A stretch of 48,000 nt of DNA, from contig CAIPKT010000190.1 of assembly GCA_903865705.1 (NCBI GenBank), positions 1 to 48,000 of the forward strand. The letters are read 5' to 3'. This document shows, one piece after another, positions 35,251 through 44,025 of this stretch. Position numbers and translations under genes: made by a program. The notes below the pieces were generated by a model. The model saw only the letters and a program-made list of their open reading frames with translations, did not search any database and was not told the DNA's origin. Within the stretch, counting starts at the first letter, position 1; each line of letters begins with the position of its first letter. The DNA comes from an uncultured Chlorobiaceae bacterium (lineage in GTDB: Bacteria; Bacteroidota; Chlorobiia; Chlorobiales; Chlorobiaceae).

Positions 35251-37552
35251 GCAGAGAGTGAGGTTTAGAGCCTTGAAAAAAAACAATATACAAAACATTG
35301 ATTTGCCTAAAGTAAAAAAAATAAAGGAGCTGCGGCACTCTCTGCGGTTTTCCCTTGCGCCATACCCAGCCGTGCGGCTGCTCTGTATTGTCATTCCGGG
35401 GATTCTTGCAGGGGTAACCCTTTCTCTTTCGGTTTACGGGTGGCTGCTTCTCTCTGCTTTGGCCTTGGTCGCTCTTCTGGCGAGCCTCCTTTTTGAAAAG
35501 CTGCGCAGTAAAGCTTCGTTCCCGCTCTTTTTCTCCTCCATCAGCTACTTGCTTTTTGTATTCTTCTGCTTTGCCGCCTACAGCGATTACCAGCTCAATT
35601 ATGTGCCGCGCGACGGGTTATTGCGTTTCAGCGGAAAAGACGTGCTGCTTTACGGTCGGATTGCCAATCGGCCAAATTTCTCCAAAACAGGAGTCGGTTG
35701 GATTCTGGAAGTTGAAGAGGTTTTTGATAACGGCCGTACTTTCAAACTCAATGACCGGGCAAAAGTTTTTATGCGCAGTGCCGGGAAGCCGGATGTCAAA
35801 ATAGGGTATGGTGACATGGTTCGGGTGAAGGGGAAGCTCGATCTTATTCCTGAAGCCGCCAACCGGGGCGAGTTTGACCCCCGCAAAGCTGCTCGCATGA
35901 AGCAGCTTTCGGTGCAGCTCTACTGTGCCGGGCCCTGGCTGGTGCAGCATGAAGGAGAGCCAAGGCTTAATGGTTTTGAGCGCTTTATTGTACAGCCGGT
36001 CTATGACTATATCACGAAAAGTCTTGAAGAGCTCTTGCCCCCGGGGGAGGAGCGCAAGCTCTCTGCCGGGGTGCTGACGGGCGAAAGGGAGACTATGTCG
36101 GATGAGGTATTTGAGGCCTTCAAGCTAACGGGCACGGCCCATATTCTTGCTGTGTCAGGTCTCAATGTCGGTCTGTTGGCCCTTGTCATTCAAATCTGCC
36201 TGCAGCGTTTCAAGGTGACCACTTTGGGGCGGTGGCTCTCCTTCGTGCTTTTTGTCTTCATTCTGCTTGTTTACTGTTATGTGACCGGCAATTCGCCGTC
36301 GGTCAAACGCGCCGCTTTTATGTCTCTGGTACTGATTGGTGGAGAGACACTTGGACGGAAAAGCTATCCGGTTAACTCGCTTGCCATTGCCGATTTTCTG
36401 ATTCTTCTCTTCGATCCCTTTGATCTCCTCAATCCTGGGTTTTTAATGACCAACGGTGCGGTTCTGGCCATTCTTCTGATTTATCCCGGCTTTTTCGATT
36501 CGCCTTCTTCGCAAAAAGGGGGAGGGCTTTTACGAAGCAGCGGTCGTCTTTTGCTCGGCAGCGTTATGATTACCATTGCGGCCATTATCGGGGTCTCGCC
36601 CGTTATTGCCTACTATTTTGGTACCTTTTCGCTCATCAGCATTCTGGCCAATATTCCCGTTGTACTCTTTTCCACTCTTTTGATGTATGCTCTGGTGCCC
36701 ATGTTGCTGCTGAACCTTGTGTCGGGCTATGCAGCCTCATTTTTTGCTGCAACCTCTTTTTTCCTGGCAGAGCTTACCCTCCGTTCAGCCCTCTGGTTCA
36801 GCCAGGTTCCCTTCGCCTCAATAACCCTCAGGCCCGATGCGGTTGAAGTCTGGCTCTATTACGCACTCCTTTCCGCACTGCTCTTATTCGGTTACCGGAA
36901 AGCTTGGGGAAAAGTGGCGGTTTCGTTTTTATTGGGTGTAAATCTGCTCATCTGGTACGATTTTGCGCTGCATCCACCTTTTGATGCTCCCGATATGGTA
37001 ACGGTCAATCTTGGAAGAAACCTTGCCACAGTGTTTTCATCCGGAAGCGAAACGGTGCTTATTGACGCAGGCAGGACGCCGCGTGACCAGAAGCGCATTC
37101 TGCAGCAACTTGATGAGTACAACGTGGCCGCACCAAAAGCGGTTATACAGTTTTATACCCCTGATTCTCTCATCTCAAAAGTACCCGCCCGTTACCACAT
37201 GTTGCAGGCTGACAGCACGCTTTCATTGCCCTCTATGGTCATTGTCCGCCCGGAAGAGAAGGTGCTCAAGCTCTGGAGTCGCAGGCATTCGCTGCTCATC
37301 GTGTCGGGCACCAGCCGCCTGAAAGAGGAGGAGCTTTACAAAGCCGATATCGCCATCCTCTGGGTCTATCGCTTTGCCCCGAAACAGCAACAACAGATAA
37401 CGGCTTGGCTCAACTACGCAAAGCCAAAGCGTTGTATACTCATTCCCGGTTCTTTTCTTCCTCGAGCCAACCTCACCTTGATGCAGCGCTTCGCCGCAAG
37501 TCGCCCCGGAATTGAAGTGCGCAGCAAAACCCGGCAAGTGGTGGTGCCGTGA
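35249..37552 (+). CDS. comEC: ComEC/Rec2-type DNA uptake channel with a degenerate C-terminal domain
   Basis: This protein of about 767 residues has many membrane spans. It contains an N-terminal OB-like region (DUF4131 type, YGRIANRPNFSKTGVGW) and the core competence domain with FKLTGTAHILAVSGLNVGLL, which marks ComEC, the channel that takes single-stranded DNA across the inner membrane. The C-terminal part (from about residue 580) aligns in layout with the metallo-beta-lactamase domain of ComEC (VTVNLGRN, TVLIDAGRTP), but the HxHxDH metal site is absent. The start is uncertain: TTG at 35216, ATG at 35249 or TTG at 35270; I list the ATG, whose codon overlaps the metF start on the other strand. 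Confidence 0.87.
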   Translation: MQRVRFRALKKNNIQNIDLPKVKKIKELRHSLRFSLAPYPAVRLLCIVIPGILAGVTLSLSVYGWLLLSALALVALLASLLFEKLRSKASFPLFFSSISYLLFVFFCFAAYSDYQLNYVPRDGLLRFSGKDVLLYGRIANRPNFSKTGVGWILEVEEVFDNGRTFKLNDRAKVFMRSAGKPDVKIGYGDMVRVKGKLDLIPEAANRGEFDPRKAARMKQLSVQLYCAGPWLVQHEGEPRLNGFERFIVQPVYDYITKSLEELLPPGEERKLSAGVLTGERETMSDEVFEAFKLTGTAHILAVSGLNVGLLALVIQICLQRFKVTTLGRWLSFVLFVFILLVYCYVTGNSPSVKRAAFMSLVLIGGETLGRKSYPVNSLAIADFLILLFDPFDLLNPGFLMTNGAVLAILLIYPGFFDSPSSQKGGGLLRSSGRLLLGSVMITIAAIIGVSPVIAYYFGTFSLISILANIPVVLFSTLLMYALVPMLLLNLVSGYAASFFAATSFFLAELTLRSALWFSQVPFASITLRPDAVEVWLYYALLSALLLFGYRKAWGKVAVSFLLGVNLLIWYDFALHPPFDAPDMVTVNLGRNLATVFSSGSETVLIDAGRTPRDQKRILQQLDEYNVAAPKAVIQFYTPDSLISKVPARYHMLQADSTLSLPSMVIVRPEEKVLKLWSRRHSLLIVSGTSRLKEEELYKADIAILWVYRFAPKQQQQITAWLNYAKPKRCILIPGSFLPRANLTLMQRFAASRPGIEVRSKTRQVVVP

Positions 37553-37573
37553 ATGATTTGATCTGTTTGCTCG

Positions 37574-39010
37574 TTATCCCCTCATTCTGGGGTCAAGGGC
37601 ATCACGGACGCCGTCGCCGATCAGGTTGAAACAGACTACGGTGGTTAAAATGGCAACACCGGGGAAGGTTGAAATCCACCAGTAGTTCAAAAGGCTGTCG
37701 CGTCCTTCATTGATGATGTTTCCCCAGCTTGGGGTTGGCGGCTGAACGCCGAGACCGAGAAAGGAGAGCCCGGCTTCGGTCAAAATAATGCTGCCGATTC
37801 GCAGCGTTGCGGCAATGATGACCGGGGTGAGGGTATTGGGTGCAAGGTGGCGGAAAATGATTCTCATGCTGGACAAGCCGAGTGACTTGGCGGCGAGAAT
37901 GAACTCCTGCTCCTTGAGCGAGAGTACCTGGCTCCGGACAATCCTTGCAACACCCATCCATCCCGTAAACGAGAGAGTGATGACGATAAGGTAGATGGAG
38001 TTGCCAAAAGTGGCAATGATGATGAGGATGAGAAAGAGTGCCGGAAAGGCGATAAGGATATCAACAATCCGCATCATGAACGCATCGATCCATCCGCCAA
38101 AATAACCTGAAGTGACCCCTATCACGGTGCCGAGGGTAACAGAAATCAAAACAACAAGAAAGCCGATGGAGAGCGAGATTTTTGAGCCGTAGATGACCCG
38201 GCTGAGAATGTCGCGCCCGTACTGGTCTGTTCCGAGGATAAAGGTGCGCTTAACGGCGATGTTGTTAATTCCATTTCCTGTCAGCTCCCCGAGGGTGATG
38301 GTTTTTGTGCGTATGCCTTGACGGTAAATAACGCTGTTGCCTTCAATGCGGTATTCGTTGACAAAGCGTATGGCGTTGGGTTCATTGCGTGTTTTCAGAA
38401 GCTGAAAATCGCTGATAAGGCTGTTGGCCAGATTGATGGTTGTTCCGCTGCCTTGCTGCAGGGGTATCATCAGGTTTTTTGGTTGCCGCAGTACCAGTGC
38501 CTCTAATTGCGAAAGGGGAGGCTGATAGGCTGTGACCAGAAAGTCCTGCTGGTCATAGGGACTGAAGGGGGCGATGAAAGGCGCAAGAAATGCTGCCGAG
38601 TAAAGAACAAAAATAATGGCTGAAGCGTAGAGGGCTATGGTATGGCGCATGAAAGCCCGGAGGCTTATTTTGCTTAGGCTCAGTTCATCAGGTGACTTTA
38701 ATGGTTGTTTTCGCGCTTTTTTGCGAAACGATTTTCGGGCAATGATCCCAAGACCGATCAGTACCGCAATAAGGTAGATGGCTGCTATCCAGAATTCAAG
38801 AATCTCTATGGTGAAAATTTCCAGGTATGCTTCCGGTGCCGAGATAACGAGCGCAATTGCTGTAAAAAGCGAACGGAAACTGATCAGCACAAGATCGGCC
38901 TGGATAAGCAGGATGAGCAGAAAGGCAATGAAAGCGATCAGCAAAAAAAGGGTCCCCCCGCCGGAGTTTCGTTTCAGTAGGGATGATGGTGTGCTGCTAT
39001 CTGTTTTCAA
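37574..39010 (-). CDS. Peptide/nickel-type ABC transporter permease (DppC/OppC family), extended
   Basis: This 478-residue membrane protein has a C-terminal half that is a normal DppC-type permease: FILGTDQYGRDILSRVIYGSK, LGTVIGVTSGYFGG, the EAA loop EFILAAKSLGLSSMRII and the ending GDGVRDALDPRMRG. It is much longer than the usual 280-310. There are two extra membrane spans and a basic loop at the N-terminus (about residues 20-95), and a hydrophilic insert of about 110 residues (about 150-260) after the canonical first span, facing outside. It has no DppB, binding protein or ATPase gene beside it, so its partners lie elsewhere. The substrate is unknown; an oligopeptide is the family default. 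Confidence 0.86.
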   Translation of the reverse strand: MKTDSSTPSSLLKRNSGGGTLFLLIAFIAFLLILLIQADLVLISFRSLFTAIALVISAPEAYLEIFTIEILEFWIAAIYLIAVLIGLGIIARKSFRKKARKQPLKSPDELSLSKISLRAFMRHTIALYASAIIFVLYSAAFLAPFIAPFSPYDQQDFLVTAYQPPLSQLEALVLRQPKNLMIPLQQGSGTTINLANSLISDFQLLKTRNEPNAIRFVNEYRIEGNSVIYRQGIRTKTITLGELTGNGINNIAVKRTFILGTDQYGRDILSRVIYGSKISLSIGFLVVLISVTLGTVIGVTSGYFGGWIDAFMMRIVDILIAFPALFLILIIIATFGNSIYLIVITLSFTGWMGVARIVRSQVLSLKEQEFILAAKSLGLSSMRIIFRHLAPNTLTPVIIAATLRIGSIILTEAGLSFLGLGVQPPTPSWGNIINEGRDSLLNYWWISTFPGVAILTTVVCFNLIGDGVRDALDPRMRG

Positions 39011-39049
39011 GCTTTTGGTGGCTATCGGTTAATGTTTTAGTCCTGGAAC

Positions 39050-39086
39050 CAGAAAAAGCTGCTTTTCGCGGAAGAAAAGCAGCTTT
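39050..39086 (-). terminator. Terminator of rplY
   Basis: A 12-bp stem AAAGCTGCTTTT (39055-39066) with AAAAGCAGCTTT (39075-39086) and an 8-base loop is followed on the minus strand by TTTTTCT. It lies 46 bases beyond the L25 stop. Confidence 0.85.
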
Positions 39087-39131
39087 GTACTGATAAAATA
39101 CCCTGGTTTGTCAACAGAAGTTTAAACGCTC

Positions 39132-39728
39132 TCAGCTTGCTGTTGTTGCAGCCGCTTCGACAGTGGCATCTCCTGTTTTCGATGCAAGAATAGTAATGAC
39201 CGGAACGTCAGGATTATCCATGATCTGCAGACCAGCGTAGGCATCCATCGGGATCTCCTTGACGTGGATGGAGTGACCGATCTCAAGTGCCGTAACATCG
39301 ACAATCAGGTGATCGGGCATATCTTCCGGTTTGCCCTTGATGGTCAGTGCATGGAGAATAATCAGCAGTTTGCCGCCTTTTTCAACACCGGCACTCTCAC
39401 CGGAAACAGATACCGGGACTTCGAGTTCAATAATCTCATCGGCAGAGAAAAGCTGAAAGTCGGTGTGAATGATTCTGTCTGTTACCGGGTGAAACTGAAC
39501 CTCCTTGATAAAAGAGCGTTTGATTTTTCCGTCCGGGAACTGAAGATCGATAATATGTGATTCGGCCGAATGTACCAGCTTTTTGAGTGCCAATTCATTG
39601 ACGCTCACGGCAATGGTCTCTTCGCCTTTATGATAAATAACTGCCGGTACAACGCCGGTGAGGCGCAGATTTTTAGCAGCATTCTTTTTGATAACGCGAG
39701 GTTCTACACCTAATACAATTGTTTCCAT
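39132..39728 (-). CDS. rplY: 50S ribosomal protein L25 (general stress protein Ctc form)
   Basis: This 198-residue protein has the L25 5S-rRNA-binding beta-barrel at the N-terminus (LRLTGVVPAVIYHKGEE) and the second TL5/Ctc domain (FSADEIIELEVPVSVSGES, then IEIGHSIHVKEIPMDAY). It ends in an Ala/Thr-rich tail. The long two-domain form is typical of many bacteria outside the enterics. It stabilises 5S rRNA in the large subunit. AAGGAA before the ATG is a good Shine-Dalgarno. It follows prs by 34 bases, and prs-rplY is a common gene pair; the two are likely cotranscribed and stop at the strong terminator at 39050-39086. Confidence 0.95.
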   Translation of the reverse strand: METIVLGVEPRVIKKNAAKNLRLTGVVPAVIYHKGEETIAVSVNELALKKLVHSAESHIIDLQFPDGKIKRSFIKEVQFHPVTDRIIHTDFQLFSADEIIELEVPVSVSGESAGVEKGGKLLIILHALTIKGKPEDMPDHLIVDVTALEIGHSIHVKEIPMDAYAGLQIMDNPDVPVITILASKTGDATVEAAATTAS

Positions 39729-39762
39729 GTGCTCTTCCTTTATTCCTTTTGACAGCTTGTGT

Positions 39763-40734
39763 TTAACGAAGTTTCGTAAGTTTTTCGATGATATTTTTGC
39801 TGTCGAACAGGCAGCTCACTGAATCATCTTCATAAATACGCTTGATAGCTTCACCGATGAGGTTGCTGACCGTTACAGTCTCAATTTTTGGTGAATAGTC
39901 GTGATTGGTGATGACCGAATCGGTTACAATCACCTTTTCAAGTATGGATGCGTCGATTCTCTTGATAGCTGGTCCAGAAAGAATCGGGTGCGTTGCTGCT
40001 GCATAAATTTTAAGGCCGCCTGCTTCACGGATGGCTTTTGCTGCGTTGACGATGGTTCCTGCCGTGTCAATCATGTCGTCAACAAGAAGAACATTTTTAC
40101 CTTTGACGTCACCGATTATGTTCATTACTTCGGCAACATTGGCCGCAGGGCGTCTTTTGTCGACAATCACCAGGTCGGTACCGAGCTCTTCTGCAAATTT
40201 CCGGGCAAGTTTTACCCCTCCGACATCAGGGGAGGCAACGACAAGGTTGTCGCGAAAATCTCTGCGGCGAATGTCGTCGATAAGAATGACACTGGAGTAA
40301 AGGTGGTCAAACGGAATGTCAAAAAAGCCCTGAATCTGCGGAGCATGAAGATCCATGGTCAAAATCCTGTGGGCTCCGGCTTTGGTGAGCAGGTTAGCCA
40401 CAAGCTTTGCTGAGATGGCGACGCGTGGTCGATCCTTTCTGTCCTGTCGGGCATAACCGTAATAGGGGATCACTGCGGTGATTCTTGCTGCTGAAGACCT
40501 TCTTGCAGCATCAATCATGATCAGCAATTCCATCAGGTTGTCGGCTGGCGGATTGGTGGACTGGATAATAAACATATCCGAGCCGCGGATCGATTCTAAA
40601 TAGGTTACCGAAATTTCCCCGTCGGAAAAGTTTTCAACCTTTGCATCGCAAAGTGATATGTCGAGGTACTGAGCAATCTTTTCTGCAAGAGCTGGATTGC
40701 TGCGTCCCGCAAAGATTTTAATGGGTTTTGCCAT
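39763..40734 (-). CDS. prs: Ribose-phosphate pyrophosphokinase
   Basis: This enzyme makes PRPP from ribose 5-phosphate and ATP, feeding nucleotide, histidine and tryptophan synthesis. The protein is 323 residues from the ATG at 40734 (MAKPIKIFAGRSNPAL). ATP-binding residues lie in YYGYARQDRKDRPR, the flexible loop with the metal-binding His is in MDLHAPQIQGFF, and the PRPP loop is VLLVDDMIDTAGT. An in-frame ATG at 40782 would add 16 residues, but AGGACA stands just before the 40734 start and the family begins there. It is divergent from lpxD. Confidence 0.96.
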   Translation of the reverse strand: MAKPIKIFAGRSNPALAEKIAQYLDISLCDAKVENFSDGEISVTYLESIRGSDMFIIQSTNPPADNLMELLIMIDAARRSSAARITAVIPYYGYARQDRKDRPRVAISAKLVANLLTKAGAHRILTMDLHAPQIQGFFDIPFDHLYSSVILIDDIRRRDFRDNLVVASPDVGGVKLARKFAEELGTDLVIVDKRRPAANVAEVMNIIGDVKGKNVLLVDDMIDTAGTIVNAAKAIREAGGLKIYAAATHPILSGPAIKRIDASILEKVIVTDSVITNHDYSPKIETVTVSNLIGEAIKRIYEDDSVSCLFDSKNIIEKLTKLR

Positions 40735-40903
40735 CGTGTCCTGCATATTCGGATGAAAGGGGTTATATTGAGGCAAATACATTTATATGCCCTTGAGTGT
40801 TTTTGACCCCTTTACGGGAAAAAAACTCAAGAGAGCCCAAATATAATTAAAAAGGCTTAAAAATTTATTAATTATTTCCTGTTTCTAAAGTGAGGTTATT
40901 TGC

Positions 40904-41965
40904 TTGAAAAATATGACAATTAAGGATATTCAAAATTACCTTGGGCAATTTTTTGATTCTGTTGAGCTTGAGGGGAGTGATGAGTTGGTGATTTCCGGTC
41001 CGGCAAAGATCGAAACTGCGCAAAAGGGGCAGGTCAGCTTTATTGCCAACGAGAAGTACGCAAAATATCTTTCCACCACTGAAGCGTCACTCGTTATCGT
41101 ACACCGGTCGGTTTCGGTTGAGGAGTTCAGCTCCGGAATTTCTTTTCTCAAGGTCAGCGACCCTTATTCAGCATTTGTTTTTGTTCTGCAGAAATTTGCG
41201 ACGCCTCGCATGATCGCAGCCAAGGGCATAGCTCCGACAGCGGTGATTGGTGAAGGAGTCACGATAGGGGAGGGGACTTCGGTAGGAGCGTATGCTGTGA
41301 TTGGCGATCGCTGTTCAATCGGCCGCAATACGGTGATTGGTGCTCATACCGTTCTTTTGCATGATGTCTCTATCGGAGAAGATAGCATCCTTTTTCCCTC
41401 TGTTACCTGTTATGATGGTACCATTATTGGCCATAGGGTGGTTATCCATTCGGGAAGTGTGATCGGAGCTGATGGATTTGGTTTTGCCCCACAGAGTAAT
41501 GGTTCATACGTGAAGATTCCCCAGATGGGAATTGTTGAAATTGGTGACGATGTCGAAATCGGCGCAAATACGACTATTGATCGTGCCACCATGGGCGGTA
41601 CGGTGATTTGCAGGGGAGCCAAGATTGATAATCTTGTTCAGATCGCCCATAACTGCCGGATTGGCGAAGATACCGTTATTGCTGCCCAGGCCGGTATTTC
41701 CGGAAGTGTAACGATCGGCCGTCAGTGTCTGATTGGCGGGCAGGCTGGATTTGCAGGTCATCTTGAACTGGCTGACCGTATTCATGTCGCTGCCCAGGCA
41801 GGGATTTCAAAATCCTTTATGGAGCCGGGTATTTCTCTGCGTGGCTATCCGGCACAGCCCATGCGTGACCAGTTGAAGCATGAGGCGATGCTGCGCAATG
41901 TTGGTGCCATGAAGGCGAAGCTCGATCGCCTTGAAACTGAAATGAAAGAGCTCGCTAAAAAGTAG
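40904..41965 (+). CDS. lpxD: UDP-3-O-acylglucosamine N-acyltransferase
   Basis: This 353-residue enzyme adds the second acyl chain in lipid A synthesis. The N-terminal uridine-binding domain (residues about 1-105) is followed by a left-handed beta-helix of hexapeptide repeats (IGEGVTIGEG through HNCRIGEDTV, about 110-290). The catalytic His is in VQIAHNCRIG, and GADGFGFAP is the typical LpxD loop. A C-terminal helix closes it. The TTG at 40904 has TGAGG (40891-40895) at the right spacing; an ATG at 40913 is possible but less well placed. This agrees with a Gram-negative outer membrane. A bidirectional hairpin terminator follows at 42004-42041. Confidence 0.95.
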   Translation: MKNMTIKDIQNYLGQFFDSVELEGSDELVISGPAKIETAQKGQVSFIANEKYAKYLSTTEASLVIVHRSVSVEEFSSGISFLKVSDPYSAFVFVLQKFATPRMIAAKGIAPTAVIGEGVTIGEGTSVGAYAVIGDRCSIGRNTVIGAHTVLLHDVSIGEDSILFPSVTCYDGTIIGHRVVIHSGSVIGADGFGFAPQSNGSYVKIPQMGIVEIGDDVEIGANTTIDRATMGGTVICRGAKIDNLVQIAHNCRIGEDTVIAAQAGISGSVTIGRQCLIGGQAGFAGHLELADRIHVAAQAGISKSFMEPGISLRGYPAQPMRDQLKHEAMLRNVGAMKAKLDRLETEMKELAKK

Positions 41966-42003
41966 GCAACCGTCTACCGTTTTCCAGGCCAGAGTTTATA
42001 TTT

Positions 42004-42041
42004 CCGGAACAAGACATAATTTTTCTTATGCATTGTTCCGG
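42004..42041. terminator. Bidirectional terminator between lpxD and an NTF2-like gene
   Basis: CCGGAACAA (42004-42012) pairs with TTGTTCCGG (42033-42041). Inside it, after a small internal loop, CATAA pairs with TTATG around a T-rich loop. It lies between convergent genes. Confidence 0.7.
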
Positions 42042-42057
42042 TTATCCGTTTTTCAAT

Positions 42058-42504
42058 TTACGAAAGATTTCTTGGTACTTGCGAAGAGTGGTGGTGCAGG
42101 ATTGGTCGTTCAAGAGAGATGTCGATCACAAACGTAAATCGTGAAGGAAAAGAGAGCAGTACCTGGTCTACTTCGAATTCAAAGGAGCAGATGCCGCTCA
42201 GGGTATGCAAGGTATCGCTCAACGACTGCTTTCTGAGGGCTTTATTGTGCAGACGAACTCCAAGTCCATCTCTTGTTGCAAGCTGTCCAAAATAGTTTCT
42301 GACTCCCTCTGGAGTTATGACAGTGTGGGGAGAAAAGGTAGGAATCAGGACGGCTGCTTCATTGTAAAGCGCTGAAATGTCGTCGGCATTACCGCTGCAA
42401 ACTCGCGAAACCCATTGAAAGAGAACCTCTTCGGCATTTTTAAAATAGATCATGGTCGACGCGTTATGTTTTCCATTGGGGATAATGTTAGCATAATCAG
42501 CCAT
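42058..42504 (-). CDS. NTF2-fold (SnoaL/DUF4440-like) protein
   Basis: This is a protein of about 148 residues with a cone-shaped NTF2-like fold pattern: EEVLFQWVSRVCSGNADDISALYNEAAVLIPTFS, then TPEGVRNYFGQLAT and a C-terminal beta sheet (FTFVIDIS) ending in an unusual HHHSS tail. Many such proteins bind small ligands or act as stress or dimerisation modules; none has a fixed reaction. The frame is open to 42597, but the terminator of the upstream OmpA gene (42562-42593) lies in that lead, so the true start should be the ATG at 42504 or 42453. No signal peptide is seen with either start. A second NTF2-fold gene lies at 43404. Confidence 0.68.
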   Translation of the reverse strand: MADYANIIPNGKHNASTMIYFKNAEEVLFQWVSRVCSGNADDISALYNEAAVLIPTFSPHTVITPEGVRNYFGQLATRDGLGVRLHNKALRKQSLSDTLHTLSGICSFEFEVDQVLLSFPSRFTFVIDISLERPILHHHSSQVPRNLS

Positions 42505-42561
42505 CTTGGTCTGGCATATTTTTGATGGACGGAATTTAACTATTTTTTTCCACCCCTCAAT

Positions 42562-42593
42562 AAAAAAGCCTGAACAGATTCTGTCCAGGCTTT
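42562..42593 (-). terminator. Terminator of the OmpA-like gene
   Basis: On the minus strand AAAGCCTG (42586-42593) and CAGGCTTT (42565-42572) pair across a partly paired loop and are followed by a run of T. It comes 41 bases beyond the OmpA-like stop and excludes the long start of the next gene. Confidence 0.75.
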
Positions 42594-42633
42594 CCATCGG
42601 GAGCTATTTCGTTCTGTAATCTGCAAAAAGGAG

Positions 42634-43323
42634 TTAATACCGTAAATGACCGGATTCAGCCTGACGTTTGAGGTCGTCATTTGCATAAATCAGTACTTCA
42701 ACGCGGCGGTTTAGTTTGCGGCCGTACTCTGTTTCGTTTGTTGAAACAGGACGTGTTTCACCGAACCCAACCGGAGAGAGCCTTCTGTCGGAAACGCCGT
42801 ATGCCTCAAGGAGGTTTGCAACCGATTCAGCCCTTCTTTCGGAAAGAGACTGGTTTGCTTCCTCACTGCCGATATCATCGGTATGACCTTCTATTACCAG
42901 ACTGGTGTCATGATAGCGGTTGAGAATGCGGGCAAGTTTTTCAATGTTGTAGCGGCTGGTCGAGGTTATAGTCGCTGAGCCGGTAGAGAAGAGAATGCCG
43001 GAATCAAAAATTACCCTGATGCCTTCGCCGACACGTTCAACACGAGCTCCCTCAACATCGCGACCGATTTCTGCCGCCTGATTATCCATATAGTTTCCGA
43101 TAAGTGCTCCGCCAGCTCCGCCGATGACTGCGCCAATCATTGCTCCTTTTACCCAACTGCCCTCGCGGCTGCCGATAATACCGCCGATAATGCTGCCAGT
43201 CGTGGCACCGATACCTGCGCCACGTCCGGCATTGGTCGATGACTCACACCCCCAGGTCATGACGGATATGGCAAGAATGAGCAGCAAAATGAACGGTTTG
43301 GTAAGCATTTGTAAAGACTTCAT
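42634..43323 (-). CDS. OmpA-family outer membrane protein with glycine-zipper domain
   Basis: The protein is 229 residues from the ATG at 43323. It has a signal peptide ending MTWGC, a weak lipobox that may make it a lipoprotein at Cys26. A glycine-zipper region follows (about residues 35-80; repeated GxxxG in GAMIGAVIGGAGG), then an OmpA C-terminal domain with EGHTDDIGSEEANQSLSERR, whose Asp and Arg bind peptidoglycan. It should tie the outer membrane to the cell wall (YiaD-like type). An upstream in-frame ATG at 43365 adds 14 polar residues ahead of the signal peptide and is unlikely. Confidence 0.88.
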   Translation of the reverse strand: MKSLQMLTKPFILLLILAISVMTWGCESSTNAGRGAGIGATTGSIIGGIIGSREGSWVKGAMIGAVIGGAGGALIGNYMDNQAAEIGRDVEGARVERVGEGIRVIFDSGILFSTGSATITSTSRYNIEKLARILNRYHDTSLVIEGHTDDIGSEEANQSLSERRAESVANLLEAYGVSDRRLSPVGFGETRPVSTNETEYGRKLNRRVEVLIYANDDLKRQAESGHLRY

Positions 43324-43403
43324 AGTCGTTGATTGTTTATGATTTAAAGAAAGTTGCGTGAACAATTATGAAAAAGAATATATCGAAACACATGTTGTGC
43401 GAT

Positions 43404-43766
43404 TTAATCGGTCAACCCGGCATTGATTTTTCGCAATGCAGTTGCATCAAAAATAAGCTGAATAGCGGAAATTTTGTTGTCCGATACCGTGAAAAATTCA
43501 GCCGTGCGAATGACTCCTGCAGGCGAGATCGTATCACAGTCGTACAGAAGAGCTGCTCCGTGGTCATCAAAAAAGCTTTTAAGCATCACGATGCTGTTTG
43601 ACATTTGCTTGAATCGGGTCAATGCTGCAATGAAATTGTCCGCATTCGAAAAGCAATCAATACTGCCTTTGAAATCAAGGTCATCTGCAAGGCATCCTCG
43701 CGCTGTAGCAAAATCACCGTTTGTCCAGGAGTGGTGATAGGTTTCAATCAGGTGTCTGGTATCCAT
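43404..43766 (-). CDS. Small NTF2-fold (SnoaL-like) protein
   Basis: This 120-residue protein has the classic opening helix of SnoaL-like proteins: DTRHLIETYHHSWTNGDFATARGCLADDLDFKG. It continues with a helix (ADNFIAALTRFKQM) and ends in a beta sheet (AEFFTVSDNKISAIQLIFD). Such proteins form a ligand pocket; the best-known members are isomerases or cyclases, but most are unassigned. It lies 80 bases upstream of the OmpA-like gene on the same strand and may be cotranscribed. Confidence 0.78.
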   Translation of the reverse strand: MDTRHLIETYHHSWTNGDFATARGCLADDLDFKGSIDCFSNADNFIAALTRFKQMSNSIVMLKSFFDDHGAALLYDCDTISPAGVIRTAEFFTVSDNKISAIQLIFDATALRKINAGLTD

Positions 43767-44025
43767 ATGGTTATCGTGTTTTGCCTTGATGTTTAATAAT
43801 CATGAACAGAAGAACATGTAAATGAACGGAAAAAAAACCGCAGATTAACGGGAAATATTAAGAAATATGAGCTGACATAGCCTTGGTGCTGTTACATTGT
43901 TTTTAATAATACCAAGTTAAATGATTCGTGCCCTCTTTTTGCCAGTTTGATGCGGACGAAAATTTATAATTCGATTTGTTGGTTATATCTCCGACTACAG
44001 TAACCCTTTCAGAAACCTTTTTGCT

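Noticed and set aside
35250-35394. Longer metF start giving 48 extra residues
   Set aside because: The extra part does not resemble MetF, would extend over the comEC start region, and the family begins at the ATG at 35250.
42504-42597. Longer start of the NTF2-like gene
   Set aside because: The lead would be translated from inside the terminator hairpin of the OmpA-like gene.
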